A stretch of 43,113 nt of DNA from an uncultured Lachnospiraceae bacterium (GCA_946616835.1 CAMOJK010000011.1:1-43113), one strand, 5' to 3'; shown: positions 1 to 9,544, counted from the first letter of the stretch. The notes: generated by a model from the sequence alone, not told the origin. Numbers and translations: made by a program.

Positions 1-1
1 G

Positions 2-91
2 GCAGAAGAGGCTCAGGAATAGCATTTTGCTACGCCGGGGGATCCGGATGTTTCAATGCAGTTTGACCTTGATCCTGTAGGCATGTTTTAA
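2..91 (+). CDS. priA: Possible 3' end of priA (primosomal helicase), with an in-frame TAG
   Basis: The frame ending at TAA 89-91 closes with VSMQFDLDPVGMF, which resembles the hydrophobic/acidic final strand of PriA (usually ending in a D-(V/I/L)-(D/N)-P motif). priA normally sits directly upstream of def in Firmicutes. The same frame carries a TAG at 20-22, preceded by AEEAQE, so the tail may be cut off by a nonsense mutation, a sequencing error at the window edge, or may not be coding. Only about 30 codons are visible, so the call rests on the final motif and on gene order. Confidence 0.35.
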
Positions 92-136
92 GGAAAGCGG
101 CTTTTTGAAAAGCATAAGGCGGCAGAAGGAGGGATT

Positions 137-619
137 ATGGCAGTAAGACAGATAAGAGAGATGGGAGATGATGTTCTCACAAAGGAGTGCAGACCTGTTA
201 AGGAGATGACACCCCATATCGCAGAGCTTATCGATGACATGTTTGAGACTATGTATGATGCGAATGGCGTAGGTCTGGCTGCACCCCAGGTGGGAGTACT
301 GAAGCGTATCGTGGTGATTGATGTCGGCGGAGAGGAGAGTGAGCCCTTATGTCTGATAAATCCTGTCATTACTGAAAAGGATGGCGAGCAGACCGGGTAT
401 GAAGGATGCCTTTCTGTCCCCGGCAAGACAGGGACAGTCACAAGGCCGATGCATGTTGTATGCCGGGCACTTAACCGTGATATGAAAGAAATAGAAGTAG
501 AAGGAACAGAGCTTCTTGCAAGGGCGATATGCCATGAGCTTGACCACCTTGATGGGAAGCTTTATGTCGAGCTTGTAGAGGGTGAGCTTTTGGATACCTC
601 ATCCGATGATGAGGAGTAG
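137..619 (+). CDS. def: Peptide deformylase
   Basis: This enzyme removes the N-formyl group from nascent proteins in the cytosol. All three family motifs are present in the 160-residue protein: GVGLAAPQVG (44-53), EGCLSVPG (89-96, metal-ligand Cys91) and HELDHLDG (133-140, metal-ligand His133 and His137 and catalytic Glu134). A GGAGGG ribosome binding site lies just upstream of ATG 137. The length is normal for a type 1 deformylase, apart from a short acidic C-terminal tail (SSDDEE). fmt follows 6 bp downstream, so the formylating and deformylating activities of the initiation cycle are co-transcribed. Confidence 0.97.
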   Translation: MAVRQIREMGDDVLTKECRPVKEMTPHIAELIDDMFETMYDANGVGLAAPQVGVLKRIVVIDVGGEESEPLCLINPVITEKDGEQTGYEGCLSVPGKTGTVTRPMHVVCRALNRDMKEIEVEGTELLARAICHELDHLDGKLYVELVEGELLDTSSDDEE

Positions 620-625
620 GTAAAA

Positions 626-1558
626 ATGAAGATCGTATTTATGGGGACCCCTGACTTTGCGGTGGGGGCGCTAGAGAACATAATAAAGGCAGGTCATGAG
701 GTGACCTGTGTGGTGACACAGCCGGATAAGCCGAAGGGCAGGAGTGATAAGCTTGTTGCATGTCCTGTCAAGGAGTGTGCGCTGGCGCATGGACTGAATG
801 TGTTTCAGCCGGAAAGGATAAGGCGGCCGGAAGCGGTAGCCGAGCTTAAGAAGTACCCGGCAGATATATATGTGGTGGCGGCTTTCGGACAGATCCTTAC
901 GAAGGAGATACTGGAGTATCCTAAGTACGGCTGTGTAAACATCCATGCATCGATCCTTCCGAAATACAGGGGCGCTGCACCCATACAGAGAGCGATAATA
1001 GACGGCGAGAAAGAGACCGGAGTCACCATAATGCAGATGGATGAGGGCATTGATACCGGTGATATCCTTATGTGTCGAAGGACCGCTATCGGTGATGAAG
1101 AGACAGGTGGAGAGCTTTTCGACAGGCTGGCTGCCATAGGAGCAGAGCTTATAGTAGAGGTTCTTCCCCTCATAGAAAACGGCACTCTTAAGCCTATACC
1201 GCAGAACGAGGCAGAAAGCACCCATGTGCCCATGCTTAAAAAAAGCGATGGGCAGATTGACTGGTCAAAAGGTGCTGCAACGATAAAGAATCTTGTAAGA
1301 GGCTGTGCACCCTGGCCCGGAACTTTTACATTCCTCGACGGAAAGAATCTTAAGATATGGCGAGTTGATATTGTGGACGAAGCGGATGCTAAAGGAGGCG
1401 CCCCCGGCGAGGTCACTATTGCAGATTCGAGCATGTTTGTAAAATGCGGGGAAGGCACCCTTGAGATAAAGGAACTCCAGCTTGAAGGCAAGAAACGAAT
1501 GGATGCAGGCAGTTTCCTTCGCGGCTATGTATTGAAAAACGGTACGCGTTTGGGATGA
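626..1558 (+). CDS. fmt: Methionyl-tRNA formyltransferase
   Basis: This enzyme transfers a formyl group from 10-formyl-tetrahydrofolate to Met-tRNA(fMet) for translation initiation. The 310-residue protein starts with the typical MKIVFMGTPDFAV strand. It carries the catalytic and folate-binding core around SILPKYRGAAPIQRAI and the following GVTIMQMDEGIDTGDIL segment, and then a C-terminal OB-like tRNA-binding domain. Length is as expected. The ribosome binding site is weak (the def stop lies only 6 bp upstream), which suggests translational coupling to def. Confidence 0.97.
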   Translation: MKIVFMGTPDFAVGALENIIKAGHEVTCVVTQPDKPKGRSDKLVACPVKECALAHGLNVFQPERIRRPEAVAELKKYPADIYVVAAFGQILTKEILEYPKYGCVNIHASILPKYRGAAPIQRAIIDGEKETGVTIMQMDEGIDTGDILMCRRTAIGDEETGGELFDRLAAIGAELIVEVLPLIENGTLKPIPQNEAESTHVPMLKKSDGQIDWSKGAATIKNLVRGCAPWPGTFTFLDGKNLKIWRVDIVDEADAKGGAPGEVTIADSSMFVKCGEGTLEIKELQLEGKKRMDAGSFLRGYVLKNGTRLG

Positions 1559-1577
1559 AGGAATGGAGGTATCGGAT

Positions 1578-2318
1578 ATGCTGTTATACTCGGGTTATTA
1601 TAATGGTTACGGCTATGACCGTTATCTGGGGGAGGATCCCGTGACATTTGTGCTTTTCATAGTGCTTATGGTGGTTACGGTTATATCCCTTATAGCGTCT
1701 TCCAGCGTAAAATCTACATTCAGAAAATATCAGAAAATGCAAAGCAGATCCGGAATGACAGGAGCCGACTGCGCGGCAGCCATGCTCAGATATGCGGGGA
1801 TTGGCGATGTAACTATACGACAGGTTCCTGGGGAGCTTACAGATCATTACAACCCAAATAGCAGGGAAGTGTGTCTTTCAGAAAGCGTATACGGAAGTAC
1901 ATCCGTAGCGGCTCTCGGAGTGGCAGCCCATGAGTGCGGACATGTACTGCAGCATGAGGAGGGATACGTTCCCTTAAGCATAAGGACGGCTATCCTTCCG
2001 GTAGCAAATATAGGCTCCAAGCTTGGATATCCCCTGGTTGTTATCGGACTGATCATAGGTCAGTTTGATTTCCTGATAGATGTGGGGATAGGGCTTTTTG
2101 CTGCGGCTGTTTTTTTTCAGCTTGTGACGCTGCCGGTGGAATTTGACGCATCTGCAAGGGCAGTTAAGCTTACGCAGCAGTACAATATTCTTATACCGGA
2201 AGAAAAGCCATATTGCATAAAGGTACTCAAGGCTGCAGGAATGACATATCTTGCTTCGGCTGCGATCGCTGTAGTACAGCTTTTAAGGCTTATGAGCATT
2301 AAGGGCAGGCGTCGCTGA
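1578..2318 (+). CDS. YugP-type membrane zinc metallopeptidase
   Basis: This is a member of the Zn_peptidase_2 (YugP/DUF-type) family, membrane proteins with a zincin active site whose substrates are poorly known. The protein has an N-terminal membrane segment (about 22-40), the zinc motif HECGH (118-122) in AAHECGHVLQHEEGY, and two further hydrophobic segments in its C-terminal half. I chose ATG 1578 because GGAGG at 1565-1569 sits 8 nt upstream; an in-frame ATG at 1563 overlaps that site and is less likely. Its place between fmt and rsmB is common in Clostridia and does not itself reveal a substrate. Confidence 0.85.
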   Translation: MLLYSGYYNGYGYDRYLGEDPVTFVLFIVLMVVTVISLIASSSVKSTFRKYQKMQSRSGMTGADCAAAMLRYAGIGDVTIRQVPGELTDHYNPNSREVCLSESVYGSTSVAALGVAAHECGHVLQHEEGYVPLSIRTAILPVANIGSKLGYPLVVIGLIIGQFDFLIDVGIGLFAAAVFFQLVTLPVEFDASARAVKLTQQYNILIPEEKPYCIKVLKAAGMTYLASAAIAVVQLLRLMSIKGRRR

Positions 2319-2322
2319 TACA

Positions 2323-3735
2323 ATGGCAAAAAGTATTTCACATAATAAAAAGACTAATAATGCAGGAAAGGTCTCAGAGAGCAGAAAGATTGTTCTTGAG
2401 ATCCTTCTTTGCGTTGAGGAAAATGAAAAGAAGGAATTCCTGCAGGGGGATGTGATAAAGGCAGCACTGGATAAATACGACTATCTCCCTGTCTCGGATA
2501 AAGCCTTTATCAGGCGTCTCTCAATGGACTGCATAGAAAAGAGGCTTTTGCTTGACTATGTGGCAGACTGCTACTCAAAAGTAAAGACAAAGAAAATGAA
2601 GCCGGCTATCCGGAACATAATCAGGATGGGGTGCGATCAGATACTTTTTATGGATTCTATTCCTGATGCGGCAGCCTGTGACGAGGCGGTAAAGCTGGCG
2701 GAGTCAAAGGGGTTTCATGGACTGAAAGGTTTCGTAAACGGTGTGCTCCGTACCATAGCAAGGCAGAAAAATGAGATTTCCTGGCCGGATGAAAAGAATG
2801 AACCGAAGCGTTTCCTGTCGGTGAAGTATTCGGTTCCGGAATGGATAGTTGAGTATATGTCGGGGCGTTATAGCGTGGACAGGGCAGCGGTATTCTGTAA
2901 AGCCTGTGCTGAAACGAGACCTGTGACTGTAAGGTTCAGGGGAGAATTTAAGGATGAGCAGAATGCAATAAAAACAATAAAGGATAACGGTGTTTCAGTA
3001 TCCGCAAATCCTTACCATGAGCATTCTTTTTTTCTGGAAAATATCTCCGGTATGAGAAGCGTTCCGGGGTTTAATGAAGGAAAGTTTGCCATGCAGGATA
3101 CGGCATCGATGCTTGCAGTACGCTGCGCCGGGATAAAGAAGAAAGATACGGTTTTAGACCTGTGCGCCGCACCGGGAGGTAAGAGCTGCTATGCTGCGGA
3201 TCTTGCCTGTGACGGACATGTATATGCCTTCGATATATCGGAGGCAAGAGCAGAGCGCATAAGGGAAAACGCGGAAAGGCTTGGTCTTTTTAATATAAGC
3301 ACAGGCGTCAGGGATGCACTGGTGCCTGACTTGGAAATGTACGGAAAGTGTGATGTGGTCCTTTGTGACCTGCCATGCTCCGGACTCGGTGTCATAGGCA
3401 GGAAGCCCGACATCAAATACAGACTTAAAAAAGAAGATATAAAGGAGCTTGCAAAGCTTCAGAAAAGAATACTTGATGTGGCAGCAGCCTATGTTAAGCC
3501 CGGTGGAAGTCTTCTTTATTCTACCTGCACAATCACTAAGGAGGAAAACGAGGATAACCGCGCTGCTTTCCTTGATGCACATGATGAATTCCGTGCCGAC
3601 AGCATAGCACCATACCTGCCGGAATGCCTTCAGTGTGATACCGCAGATGACGGCTATACAACACTGTTTACCGGCTTTCCCGAAGGTATGCCGCTTATGG
3701 ATGGTTTCTTTATTGCCAGGTTTGTGAGGGTGTGA
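2323..3735 (+). CDS. rsmB: 16S rRNA (cytosine-967-C5)-methyltransferase RsmB
   Basis: RsmB is a SAM-dependent m5C methyltransferase acting on 16S rRNA. The 470-residue protein has an N-terminal NusB-like RNA-binding domain (about 20-150), then a Rossmann methyltransferase domain. This domain holds the SAM motif DLCAAPGGKS (279-288), DLPCSG (349-354) and the catalytic cysteine motif STC (Cys402). Both conserved cysteines of the m5C mechanism are present. It begins 5 bp after the protease gene without a clear ribosome binding site, so its translation is probably coupled. The order fmt-rsmB-rlmN-stp-prkC matches the Bacillus operon. Confidence 0.95.
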   Translation: MAKSISHNKKTNNAGKVSESRKIVLEILLCVEENEKKEFLQGDVIKAALDKYDYLPVSDKAFIRRLSMDCIEKRLLLDYVADCYSKVKTKKMKPAIRNIIRMGCDQILFMDSIPDAAACDEAVKLAESKGFHGLKGFVNGVLRTIARQKNEISWPDEKNEPKRFLSVKYSVPEWIVEYMSGRYSVDRAAVFCKACAETRPVTVRFRGEFKDEQNAIKTIKDNGVSVSANPYHEHSFFLENISGMRSVPGFNEGKFAMQDTASMLAVRCAGIKKKDTVLDLCAAPGGKSCYAADLACDGHVYAFDISEARAERIRENAERLGLFNISTGVRDALVPDLEMYGKCDVVLCDLPCSGLGVIGRKPDIKYRLKKEDIKELAKLQKRILDVAAAYVKPGGSLLYSTCTITKEENEDNRAAFLDAHDEFRADSIAPYLPECLQCDTADDGYTTLFTGFPEGMPLMDGFFIARFVRV

Positions 3736-3793
3736 AAATCCCCCGTTCCGTAACCGTTTCGCAGAATAATCTCTGAGAATCTGATATGAATTT

Positions 3794-4843
3794 ATGAAAA
3801 AAGACTTAAAAGAACTTAATTTTGAAGAACTGAAATCCGAACTGTCGCTGATGGGGGAAAAGCCCTTCCGTGCTGCACAGATTTTTTCGTGGATGCATAA
3901 AAGCCTTGTATGTTCCGCCAACGATATGACAAATATTTCTTTAAAGCTCCGTGAAAAGCTTAAAGAAGAGTATTCATATACCGTTCTTGAACAGGAGGAA
4001 AAGCAGGTATCGAAGCTGGATGATACTGCAAAATATCTTTTCAGGCTGCCTGATGGAAACTGCGTGGAGTCAGTCCGTATGGTATATAAGCACGGGGTGA
4101 GCGTGTGCATTTCATCCCAGGTGGGATGCCGCATGGGATGTAAATTCTGCGCCTCTACCCTGGGGGGACTTGTAAGAGGACTAAGCGCTGCCGAAATGTT
4201 AGAGCAGATTTATTCCATAGAGCGGGATACCGGCAGCAGGGTAGACAATATAGTCATAATGGGCATAGGCGAACCCATGGATAATTATAATGAAGTGGTA
4301 AAGTTTATCCGAATGATCACAGATGAGAGAGGCCTTAATATAAGCGGCAGAAATATTACCGTTTCAAGCTGCGGCCTGGTGCCGGAGATAAAAAGATTTG
4401 CAGGGGAGAAGCTTCAGGTGACGCTTGCCATATCCCTGCATGCTGTTACGGATGAGAAGCGAAGAAAGATAATGCCCGTTGCAAATAAGTATTCCATAGA
4501 AGAATTAATGGAGGCTGTGGATGTTTTCTTTGAAACAACAGGCCGCAGGGTAAGCTTTGAGTATGCACTTATTGCAGGGGTAAATGACACGGAGGATGAT
4601 GCAAAGGCTTTGGCTGGTCTTGCTTTTTCCCATAAGTGCCATGTTAATCTTATTCCCGTAAACCCTGTAACAGAGCGGGGATTGTCAGCACCAGATAGAA
4701 CACATGTTCTTAAATTTCAAAATATGCTTGAAAAAAAAGGAATAAATGCTACTATTAGAAGGGAAATGGGCAGGGATATCGATGGTGCCTGTGGTCAGTT
4801 GCGCCGAAAAAGGAACATTGTCGATAATTCCGGTGAAGCTTAG
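3794..4843 (+). CDS. rlmN: Dual-specificity 23S rRNA/tRNA adenine-C2 methyltransferase RlmN
   Basis: RlmN is a radical-SAM enzyme that methylates A2503 of 23S rRNA and A37 of some tRNAs. The 349-residue protein has the 4Fe-4S motif CxxxCxxC at Cys112, Cys116 and Cys119 (GCRMGCKFC), the GEPMDN segment, and the mechanistic C-terminal cysteine in GACGQLRR (Cys333). The N-terminal region is the usual RlmN helical domain. The ribosome binding site is weak. A 58-bp gap from rsmB contains no convincing terminator, so this remains part of the same operon. The second mechanistic cysteine separates it from non-catalytic relatives. Confidence 0.96.
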   Translation: MKKDLKELNFEELKSELSLMGEKPFRAAQIFSWMHKSLVCSANDMTNISLKLREKLKEEYSYTVLEQEEKQVSKLDDTAKYLFRLPDGNCVESVRMVYKHGVSVCISSQVGCRMGCKFCASTLGGLVRGLSAAEMLEQIYSIERDTGSRVDNIVIMGIGEPMDNYNEVVKFIRMITDERGLNISGRNITVSSCGLVPEIKRFAGEKLQVTLAISLHAVTDEKRRKIMPVANKYSIEELMEAVDVFFETTGRRVSFEYALIAGVNDTEDDAKALAGLAFSHKCHVNLIPVNPVTERGLSAPDRTHVLKFQNMLEKKGINATIRREMGRDIDGACGQLRRKRNIVDNSGEA

Positions 4844-4876
4844 GCCCATGTCAAATTGGGGAGTATCCGCAGTATC

Positions 4877-5620
4877 ATGAAATTAGTTTCGTATGCAGTT
4901 ACGGATGTCGGAAGACAGCGGAATCAGAATCAGGACTATGTATTTTCGTCGGAGGTCGCTATAGGACCATTGCCGAATCTTTTTATCGTTGCAGACGGAA
5001 TGGGTGGTCATAAAGCCGGAGAGTTTGCTTCAAAGTGCGCAGTGGAGACGGTGGTCAATTCTGTGAACTTAGGAGGCTCCGCACCTATGATAAAGGTGCT
5101 TACAAGAGCTATTAATGAAGCAAATAAAAGGGTAAGACAGAAGTCGCTCTCAGATGATGAATTTTCAGGAATGGGAACGACGCTTGTTTTGTGTTGTCTG
5201 GATGATGAGGGGCTTACTGTTGCCAATATAGGCGACAGCAGGCTTTATATCATTGGGAGCGGGGGAATAAAGCAGATTACCACGGATCACTCTTATGTGG
5301 AAGAAATGGTCCGCATGGGAGAGCTTGAGCGGCGGAAAGCCAGACTTCATCCTGACAAAAACATAATCACAAGAGCTGTGGGTGTTATGGATAGTGTGGA
5401 TGCAGACTTTTTCGAAGTCGAAGACATACATGCGGGGGATACGATTCTTATGTGCTCAGATGGATTGTCCAATATGCTGGAGGATACTGAAATGGAAAGT
5501 ATAGTATCCGGACAGGGGACTATCGAAGAGAAAGCACGAAGACTTGTTGCGGCAGCAAATATGAACGGCGGACGCGACAATATAGCAGTTATCCTGGTGC
5601 AGATAGAGGTTGAGAAATAA
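4877..5620 (+). CDS. stp: Stp/PrpC-type PP2C serine/threonine phosphatase
   Basis: This is a metal-dependent phosphatase that reverses phosphorylation by the neighbouring PASTA kinase. The protein of about 247 residues carries the PP2C motifs in order: RNQNQD near the N-terminus, VADGMGGHKAGE, GMGTTL, NIGDSRLY, SDGL and the final DNIAVILV. ATG 4877 begins the typical MKLVSYAVTDVG sequence and follows GGGGAG at 4858-4863. A TTG at 4856 is in frame but would add seven atypical residues. Only 3 bp separate it from prkC, so kinase and phosphatase are co-expressed. Confidence 0.95.
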   Translation: MKLVSYAVTDVGRQRNQNQDYVFSSEVAIGPLPNLFIVADGMGGHKAGEFASKCAVETVVNSVNLGGSAPMIKVLTRAINEANKRVRQKSLSDDEFSGMGTTLVLCCLDDEGLTVANIGDSRLYIIGSGGIKQITTDHSYVEEMVRMGELERRKARLHPDKNIITRAVGVMDSVDADFFEVEDIHAGDTILMCSDGLSNMLEDTEMESIVSGQGTIEEKARRLVAAANMNGGRDNIAVILVQIEVEK

Positions 5621-5623
5621 ATT

Positions 5624-7879
5624 ATGGTAAAGATAGGAATGATGATATCGGATCGTTATGAGGTCCTTGATAAAGTTGGCGCGGGCGGAATGAGTGATGT
5701 TTACCGTGCCAAGGATCATAAACTCAATCGTTTTGTAGCGATAAAGGTACTTAAGCAGGAGTTTGCTGAAAATACAGAGTTCCGTTCAAAATTCCGTATG
5801 GAGGCTCAGGCTGCTGCCGGCCTTATGCATCCGAATATTGTCAATGTCTATGATGTAGGTGAGGAAAGCGGCTTCAGTTATATTGTGATGGAGCTGGTGG
5901 AAGGCATCACCTTAAAGAAATACATAGAAAAGAAGGCAAGGCTTTCCGTTAAGGAAGCTGTCAGCATAGCTATACAGGTGGGACGCGGAATAGAGGCAGC
6001 CCACAATAATCACATCATACATCGTGATATCAAACCTCAGAATATAATCATAAGCAAGGAAGGAAAGGTAAAGGTGACGGACTTTGGTATAGCCAAGGCT
6101 GCCACCAGCAATACCATTACTTCAAATGTCATGGGAAGTGTGCATTATACTTCTCCGGAACAGGTCCGGGGCGGCTTTTCTGATGAGAAGAGTGATATTT
6201 ATTCCCTTGGCATTACGCTTTTTGAAATGCTTACCGGACGCGTTCCCTATAACGGCGAGACTACTGTGGCTGTGGCAATACAGCATATTCAGGAGGAGAT
6301 GCCGTCTCCCAGGGATTATGTGCCGGAGATACCTGTTTCGGTGGAACAGATTGTACTTAAGTGTACACAGAAGAGCCCGGACAGGCGTTACCAGTCTGCA
6401 CCTGAACTTATAGAGGATCTTAAGAAGTCTCTTATCAGTCCTGATGAAAATTTCGTAAAGATGGACACTATGGACATGGTGGGAGTTACCAGGGATTTTA
6501 CTTCCGAAGATAAGCGCAGGATGAAACAGGCTGCCAGACACGAGGAATACGAGCAGGATCAGCGGGATGATGCAGAATATGACAGACGGTATGATGAACG
6601 CTATGAGCCTGATGAATATGAAGAGCCCGGCTCCCGTAAGGGTTCAAATCATAAAAGGGAACAGAACCGTAAGTCTGAGAAAAAGAGCAGCTCAAAAAAT
6701 ACAAGAACAAAAACAGGTTCGAAAAATACCAAGAACAGCGTTTCTTCCAAGAAGAATACAAGACTTTCTTCAAAGAAAAACAAAAAGCAGGAAGGCCAGA
6801 GCGGACTGGAGATGCTTACGACGGTTGTGGTCATAATTGCAGCCGTAATAGTGGGCGTTATATTCATTTACATTGTAGGAAGTGCCATAGGTCTGTTTGG
6901 CGCCAGGGACAATGATCCGGGAACGGCAATAGGCATTGAAACACAGCCCCAGACAGTGACTCAGGTTGCCATGCCTGATGTAATTGGTATGAGTGAAGCA
7001 AAGGCGAGGGAAACTCTGGAGGCACTAAGTCTTAATGTTACTACCGATTATCAGAATTCCTCGGAGGCTGAAGGCACCGTATTCCAGGCATCAATAGCCG
7101 CAGGTACTAATTTAAAAAGCGGGGATGCCGTTACGATCGTAGTATCATCAGGTACGGATGGAGTAAGGCTTCCGGATGTGATAGGCAAGACACAGGCTGA
7201 GGCTACGGTTTTGCTCGAAAACGAAGGCTTTGGCGTAAGGGTAATCAAAGAAAACTCAACAGAGATCCCTAAGGGAAATGTTATCTCACAGGATCCAAAG
7301 GGTGACAGCCGCCTGCGCAGAGGCACGGAGATAGTTCTTACCGTAAGTCTCGGTACTGAGACTCAGGATGTATCAATGCCGGATCTTCGCGGTATGGAGG
7401 AAGAGACAGCAATCGCTACAATGGTTGAGCTGGGACTTGACTATAATACGCCTGCGGAGCAGGTATTCAGTGATGAATATGCGGAAGGTCAGGTATGTTA
7501 TCAGAACTACTCGCCGGGAATAACAGTCGGCAGCGGTACCAAGGTGGTATATAAAGTCAGCAAGGGACCTGAACCGGCAGTTTATAACTGTTCCTATACT
7601 GTTCAGGCTCCGGCAGATTTTGTACCCGGTACGCCCGCTACACTTACACTTTTTGCAACGGATACTTCCACTGCACTGTGGTCTGTTACAGCGGATTCCT
7701 TCCCGCAGCAGATCAATATCAGCGGAATAGACAGCATACCTTATGGAACACTTTATATCACATATACTGTAAGTACTACCGAGTCGGTAACAGATGCTGA
7801 AGGCAATGTTACCCAGCAGACGGTGACGACACAGAAGACATCCGATCCGCAGACCGTTAACTTTACCAAGGTCCAGTAA
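5624..7879 (+). CDS. prkC: PASTA-domain Ser/Thr protein kinase PrkC/Stk
   Basis: This is a membrane receptor kinase that senses peptidoglycan or lipid II fragments and controls wall growth, division and dormancy. The 751-residue protein has a Hanks kinase domain (about 11-270) with the glycine-rich loop GAGGMSDV (19-26), Lys41, HRDIKPQN (133-140) and DFG (153-155). A long charged Ser/Lys/Asp linker (about 290-393) is followed by a single membrane span (about 397-424). Three extracellular PASTA repeats follow (about 450-510, 516-578 and 584-648). The last 100 residues form an extra beta-rich, Thr-rich domain of the kind found after PASTA repeats in clostridial homologues. It is paired with stp upstream and rsgA downstream. 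Confidence 0.96.
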   Translation: MVKIGMMISDRYEVLDKVGAGGMSDVYRAKDHKLNRFVAIKVLKQEFAENTEFRSKFRMEAQAAAGLMHPNIVNVYDVGEESGFSYIVMELVEGITLKKYIEKKARLSVKEAVSIAIQVGRGIEAAHNNHIIHRDIKPQNIIISKEGKVKVTDFGIAKAATSNTITSNVMGSVHYTSPEQVRGGFSDEKSDIYSLGITLFEMLTGRVPYNGETTVAVAIQHIQEEMPSPRDYVPEIPVSVEQIVLKCTQKSPDRRYQSAPELIEDLKKSLISPDENFVKMDTMDMVGVTRDFTSEDKRRMKQAARHEEYEQDQRDDAEYDRRYDERYEPDEYEEPGSRKGSNHKREQNRKSEKKSSSKNTRTKTGSKNTKNSVSSKKNTRLSSKKNKKQEGQSGLEMLTTVVVIIAAVIVGVIFIYIVGSAIGLFGARDNDPGTAIGIETQPQTVTQVAMPDVIGMSEAKARETLEALSLNVTTDYQNSSEAEGTVFQASIAAGTNLKSGDAVTIVVSSGTDGVRLPDVIGKTQAEATVLLENEGFGVRVIKENSTEIPKGNVISQDPKGDSRLRRGTEIVLTVSLGTETQDVSMPDLRGMEEETAIATMVELGLDYNTPAEQVFSDEYAEGQVCYQNYSPGITVGSGTKVVYKVSKGPEPAVYNCSYTVQAPADFVPGTPATLTLFATDTSTALWSVTADSFPQQINISGIDSIPYGTLYITYTVSTTESVTDAEGNVTQQTVTTQKTSDPQTVNFTKVQ

Positions 7880-7881
7880 GC

Positions 7882-8805
7882 ATGACGGGAAGGATAGTTA
7901 AGGGTATCGGCGGTTTCTATTATGTCAGGCTTGACCGTGATGATGAGGCGGCCGGGAGGATTTACGAGTGTCATGCCAGAGGTATTTTCAGAAAGGTAAA
8001 GAAACGTCCTCTTGTGGGTGACAGGGTAAGGATAGAGCAGGTTACGGGAGAAGAAGGACTTATAGGCAGCATAGAGGAAATTTTCCCAAGGGAAAATGAA
8101 CTCATCCGTCCGGAAGCCTCTAATGTTGACCAGGCGATAATAGTTTTTGCAATCAAGTCTCCGGAGCCGAATCTTACACTTACGGATAGTTTTATTATCC
8201 AGATGATGATGCAGGAGATTCCTGTGATACTGCTTTTCAATAAGAAGGATCTGGCGGACGAAGAGACTGTGGAGATGATGCTGAAAGCCTATGGGGCGGC
8301 CGGTGTTAAGTGCCTGGCAGTATCAGCCAGGAATGAAGAAGACCTTAAGCTCATAGCTTCGGACCTTGCAGGAAAGATAAGCATACTTGCGGGACCGAGC
8401 GGCGTAGGCAAGTCTACGATACTGAATGCTCTCTGTCCTGACGCCGGAATGGAAACCGGTGAGATCGGAAAGAAGTCAAAGCGGGGAAAACACACTACCA
8501 GGCATTCGGAGCTGTTTATGATAAACGGCATGACAGACTGTGATGTGTGCAAAGACTCGTATATCATGGATACCCCGGGATTTACCTCTTTCAATGTTCC
8601 TGATATGAGTGAGGGTGTACTGAAAGCGTATTACCCTGAGTTTTTCCCATACGAGGGGAAATGCCGTTTTAATGAGTGTTCCCACACCCATGAGCCCGAC
8701 TGTGCAGTAAAGGACGCCGTGGAAGATGGATGTGTTAACAAGATCCGTTATATGAATTATAAGAGTCTGTATAAAGAACTAAGCGAAAGAAAAAAATACA
8801 GATAA
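7882..8805 (+). CDS. rsgA: Ribosome small-subunit-dependent GTPase RsgA
   Basis: RsgA is a circularly permuted GTPase that proofreads late 30S assembly. The 307-residue protein shows the permuted order: an OB-fold N-terminal domain (about 1-70), the G4 motif NKKDL, then G1 GPSGVGKST and G3 DTPG. It ends in a C-terminal zinc domain with the Cys/His cluster CRFNECSHTHEPDC. It starts 2 bp after prkC with a poor ribosome binding site, which suggests coupled translation. In related bacteria RsgA is a substrate of the PrkC-type kinase, which fits the linkage. Confidence 0.96.
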   Translation: MTGRIVKGIGGFYYVRLDRDDEAAGRIYECHARGIFRKVKKRPLVGDRVRIEQVTGEEGLIGSIEEIFPRENELIRPEASNVDQAIIVFAIKSPEPNLTLTDSFIIQMMMQEIPVILLFNKKDLADEETVEMMLKAYGAAGVKCLAVSARNEEDLKLIASDLAGKISILAGPSGVGKSTILNALCPDAGMETGEIGKKSKRGKHTTRHSELFMINGMTDCDVCKDSYIMDTPGFTSFNVPDMSEGVLKAYYPEFFPYEGKCRFNECSHTHEPDCAVKDAVEDGCVNKIRYMNYKSLYKELSERKKYR

Positions 8806-8842
8806 AGATTAATTACTATAATAATGCGTGAGAGGAAATATC

Positions 8843-9502
8843 ATGGTTCATTTTGCCCCTTCCATATTGGCTGCGGATTTTACCAGGCTGGGAGATGATA
8901 TAAGCAGAGTTGAGAAATCGGGTGCCGACTGGCTGCACTTTGATGTTATGGACGGCCTTTTTGTACCTTCAATATCTTTCGGTATTCCGGTACTGAAAAG
9001 TGTGCGTCCAAAGACCGATCTTTTTATCGATGCCCACCTTATGATAGAGGGGCCGGAAAGGTATATTGAAACATTCGCCGAGGCGGGGGCTGATCAGATA
9101 ACCATACACTATGAGGCAACGGAGGATCCCGTGGGGGCACTTTTGCAGATAAGGGAATGCGGGAAAAAGTCGGGCATTGCTATAAGCCCGGAGACGAATC
9201 CGGCCATGATAAGGGATATGCTTCCCTATGCAGATCATGTGATAGTTATGACCGTTAAGCCCGGCTTCGGAGAACAAAGCCTTATCCCAGAATGTGTGGA
9301 CAAGCTGCCTGTTCTCAGACAGTATGAAAAAGAGGATGGACTTGAATTCGATATTGCGGTAGATGGCGGCGTAAAGCTTGGAAATGCAGCCGGTATAATC
9401 GAGGCAGGGGCGAATGTTCTTGTTGCGGGTTCGGCAGTCTTCGCAGGTAACATAGAGGCTAATACAAAGGCTTTTCTGGATATCATGAAAGAGTATGCCT
9501 GA
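8843..9502 (+). CDS. rpe: Ribulose-phosphate 3-epimerase
   Basis: This enzyme interconverts ribulose 5-phosphate and xylulose 5-phosphate in the pentose phosphate pathway. The TIM-barrel motifs are clear: APSILAADF near the N-terminus, HFDVMDGLFVPSISFG with metal-binding His/Asp, DAHLMI, VMTVKPGFGEQ, and DGGV in the phosphate-binding loop. ATG 8843 follows AGAGGA (8831-8836) with 6-nt spacing; an in-frame GTG at 8828 is less likely. It is the last gene of the operon. thiN, which often follows rpe in Bacilli, is absent. Confidence 0.96.
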   Translation: MVHFAPSILAADFTRLGDDISRVEKSGADWLHFDVMDGLFVPSISFGIPVLKSVRPKTDLFIDAHLMIEGPERYIETFAEAGADQITIHYEATEDPVGALLQIRECGKKSGIAISPETNPAMIRDMLPYADHVIVMTVKPGFGEQSLIPECVDKLPVLRQYEKEDGLEFDIAVDGGVKLGNAAGIIEAGANVLVAGSAVFAGNIEANTKAFLDIMKEYA

Positions 9503-9544
9503 TCTGCTGATATACATTTTCTGAGAGTTGTATATATAATAAAA

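Noticed and set aside
3154-4134. 326-codon open frame on the minus strand
   Set aside because: It spans the ends of rsmB and rlmN, both firmly identified on the + strand, and carries no recognisable motif.
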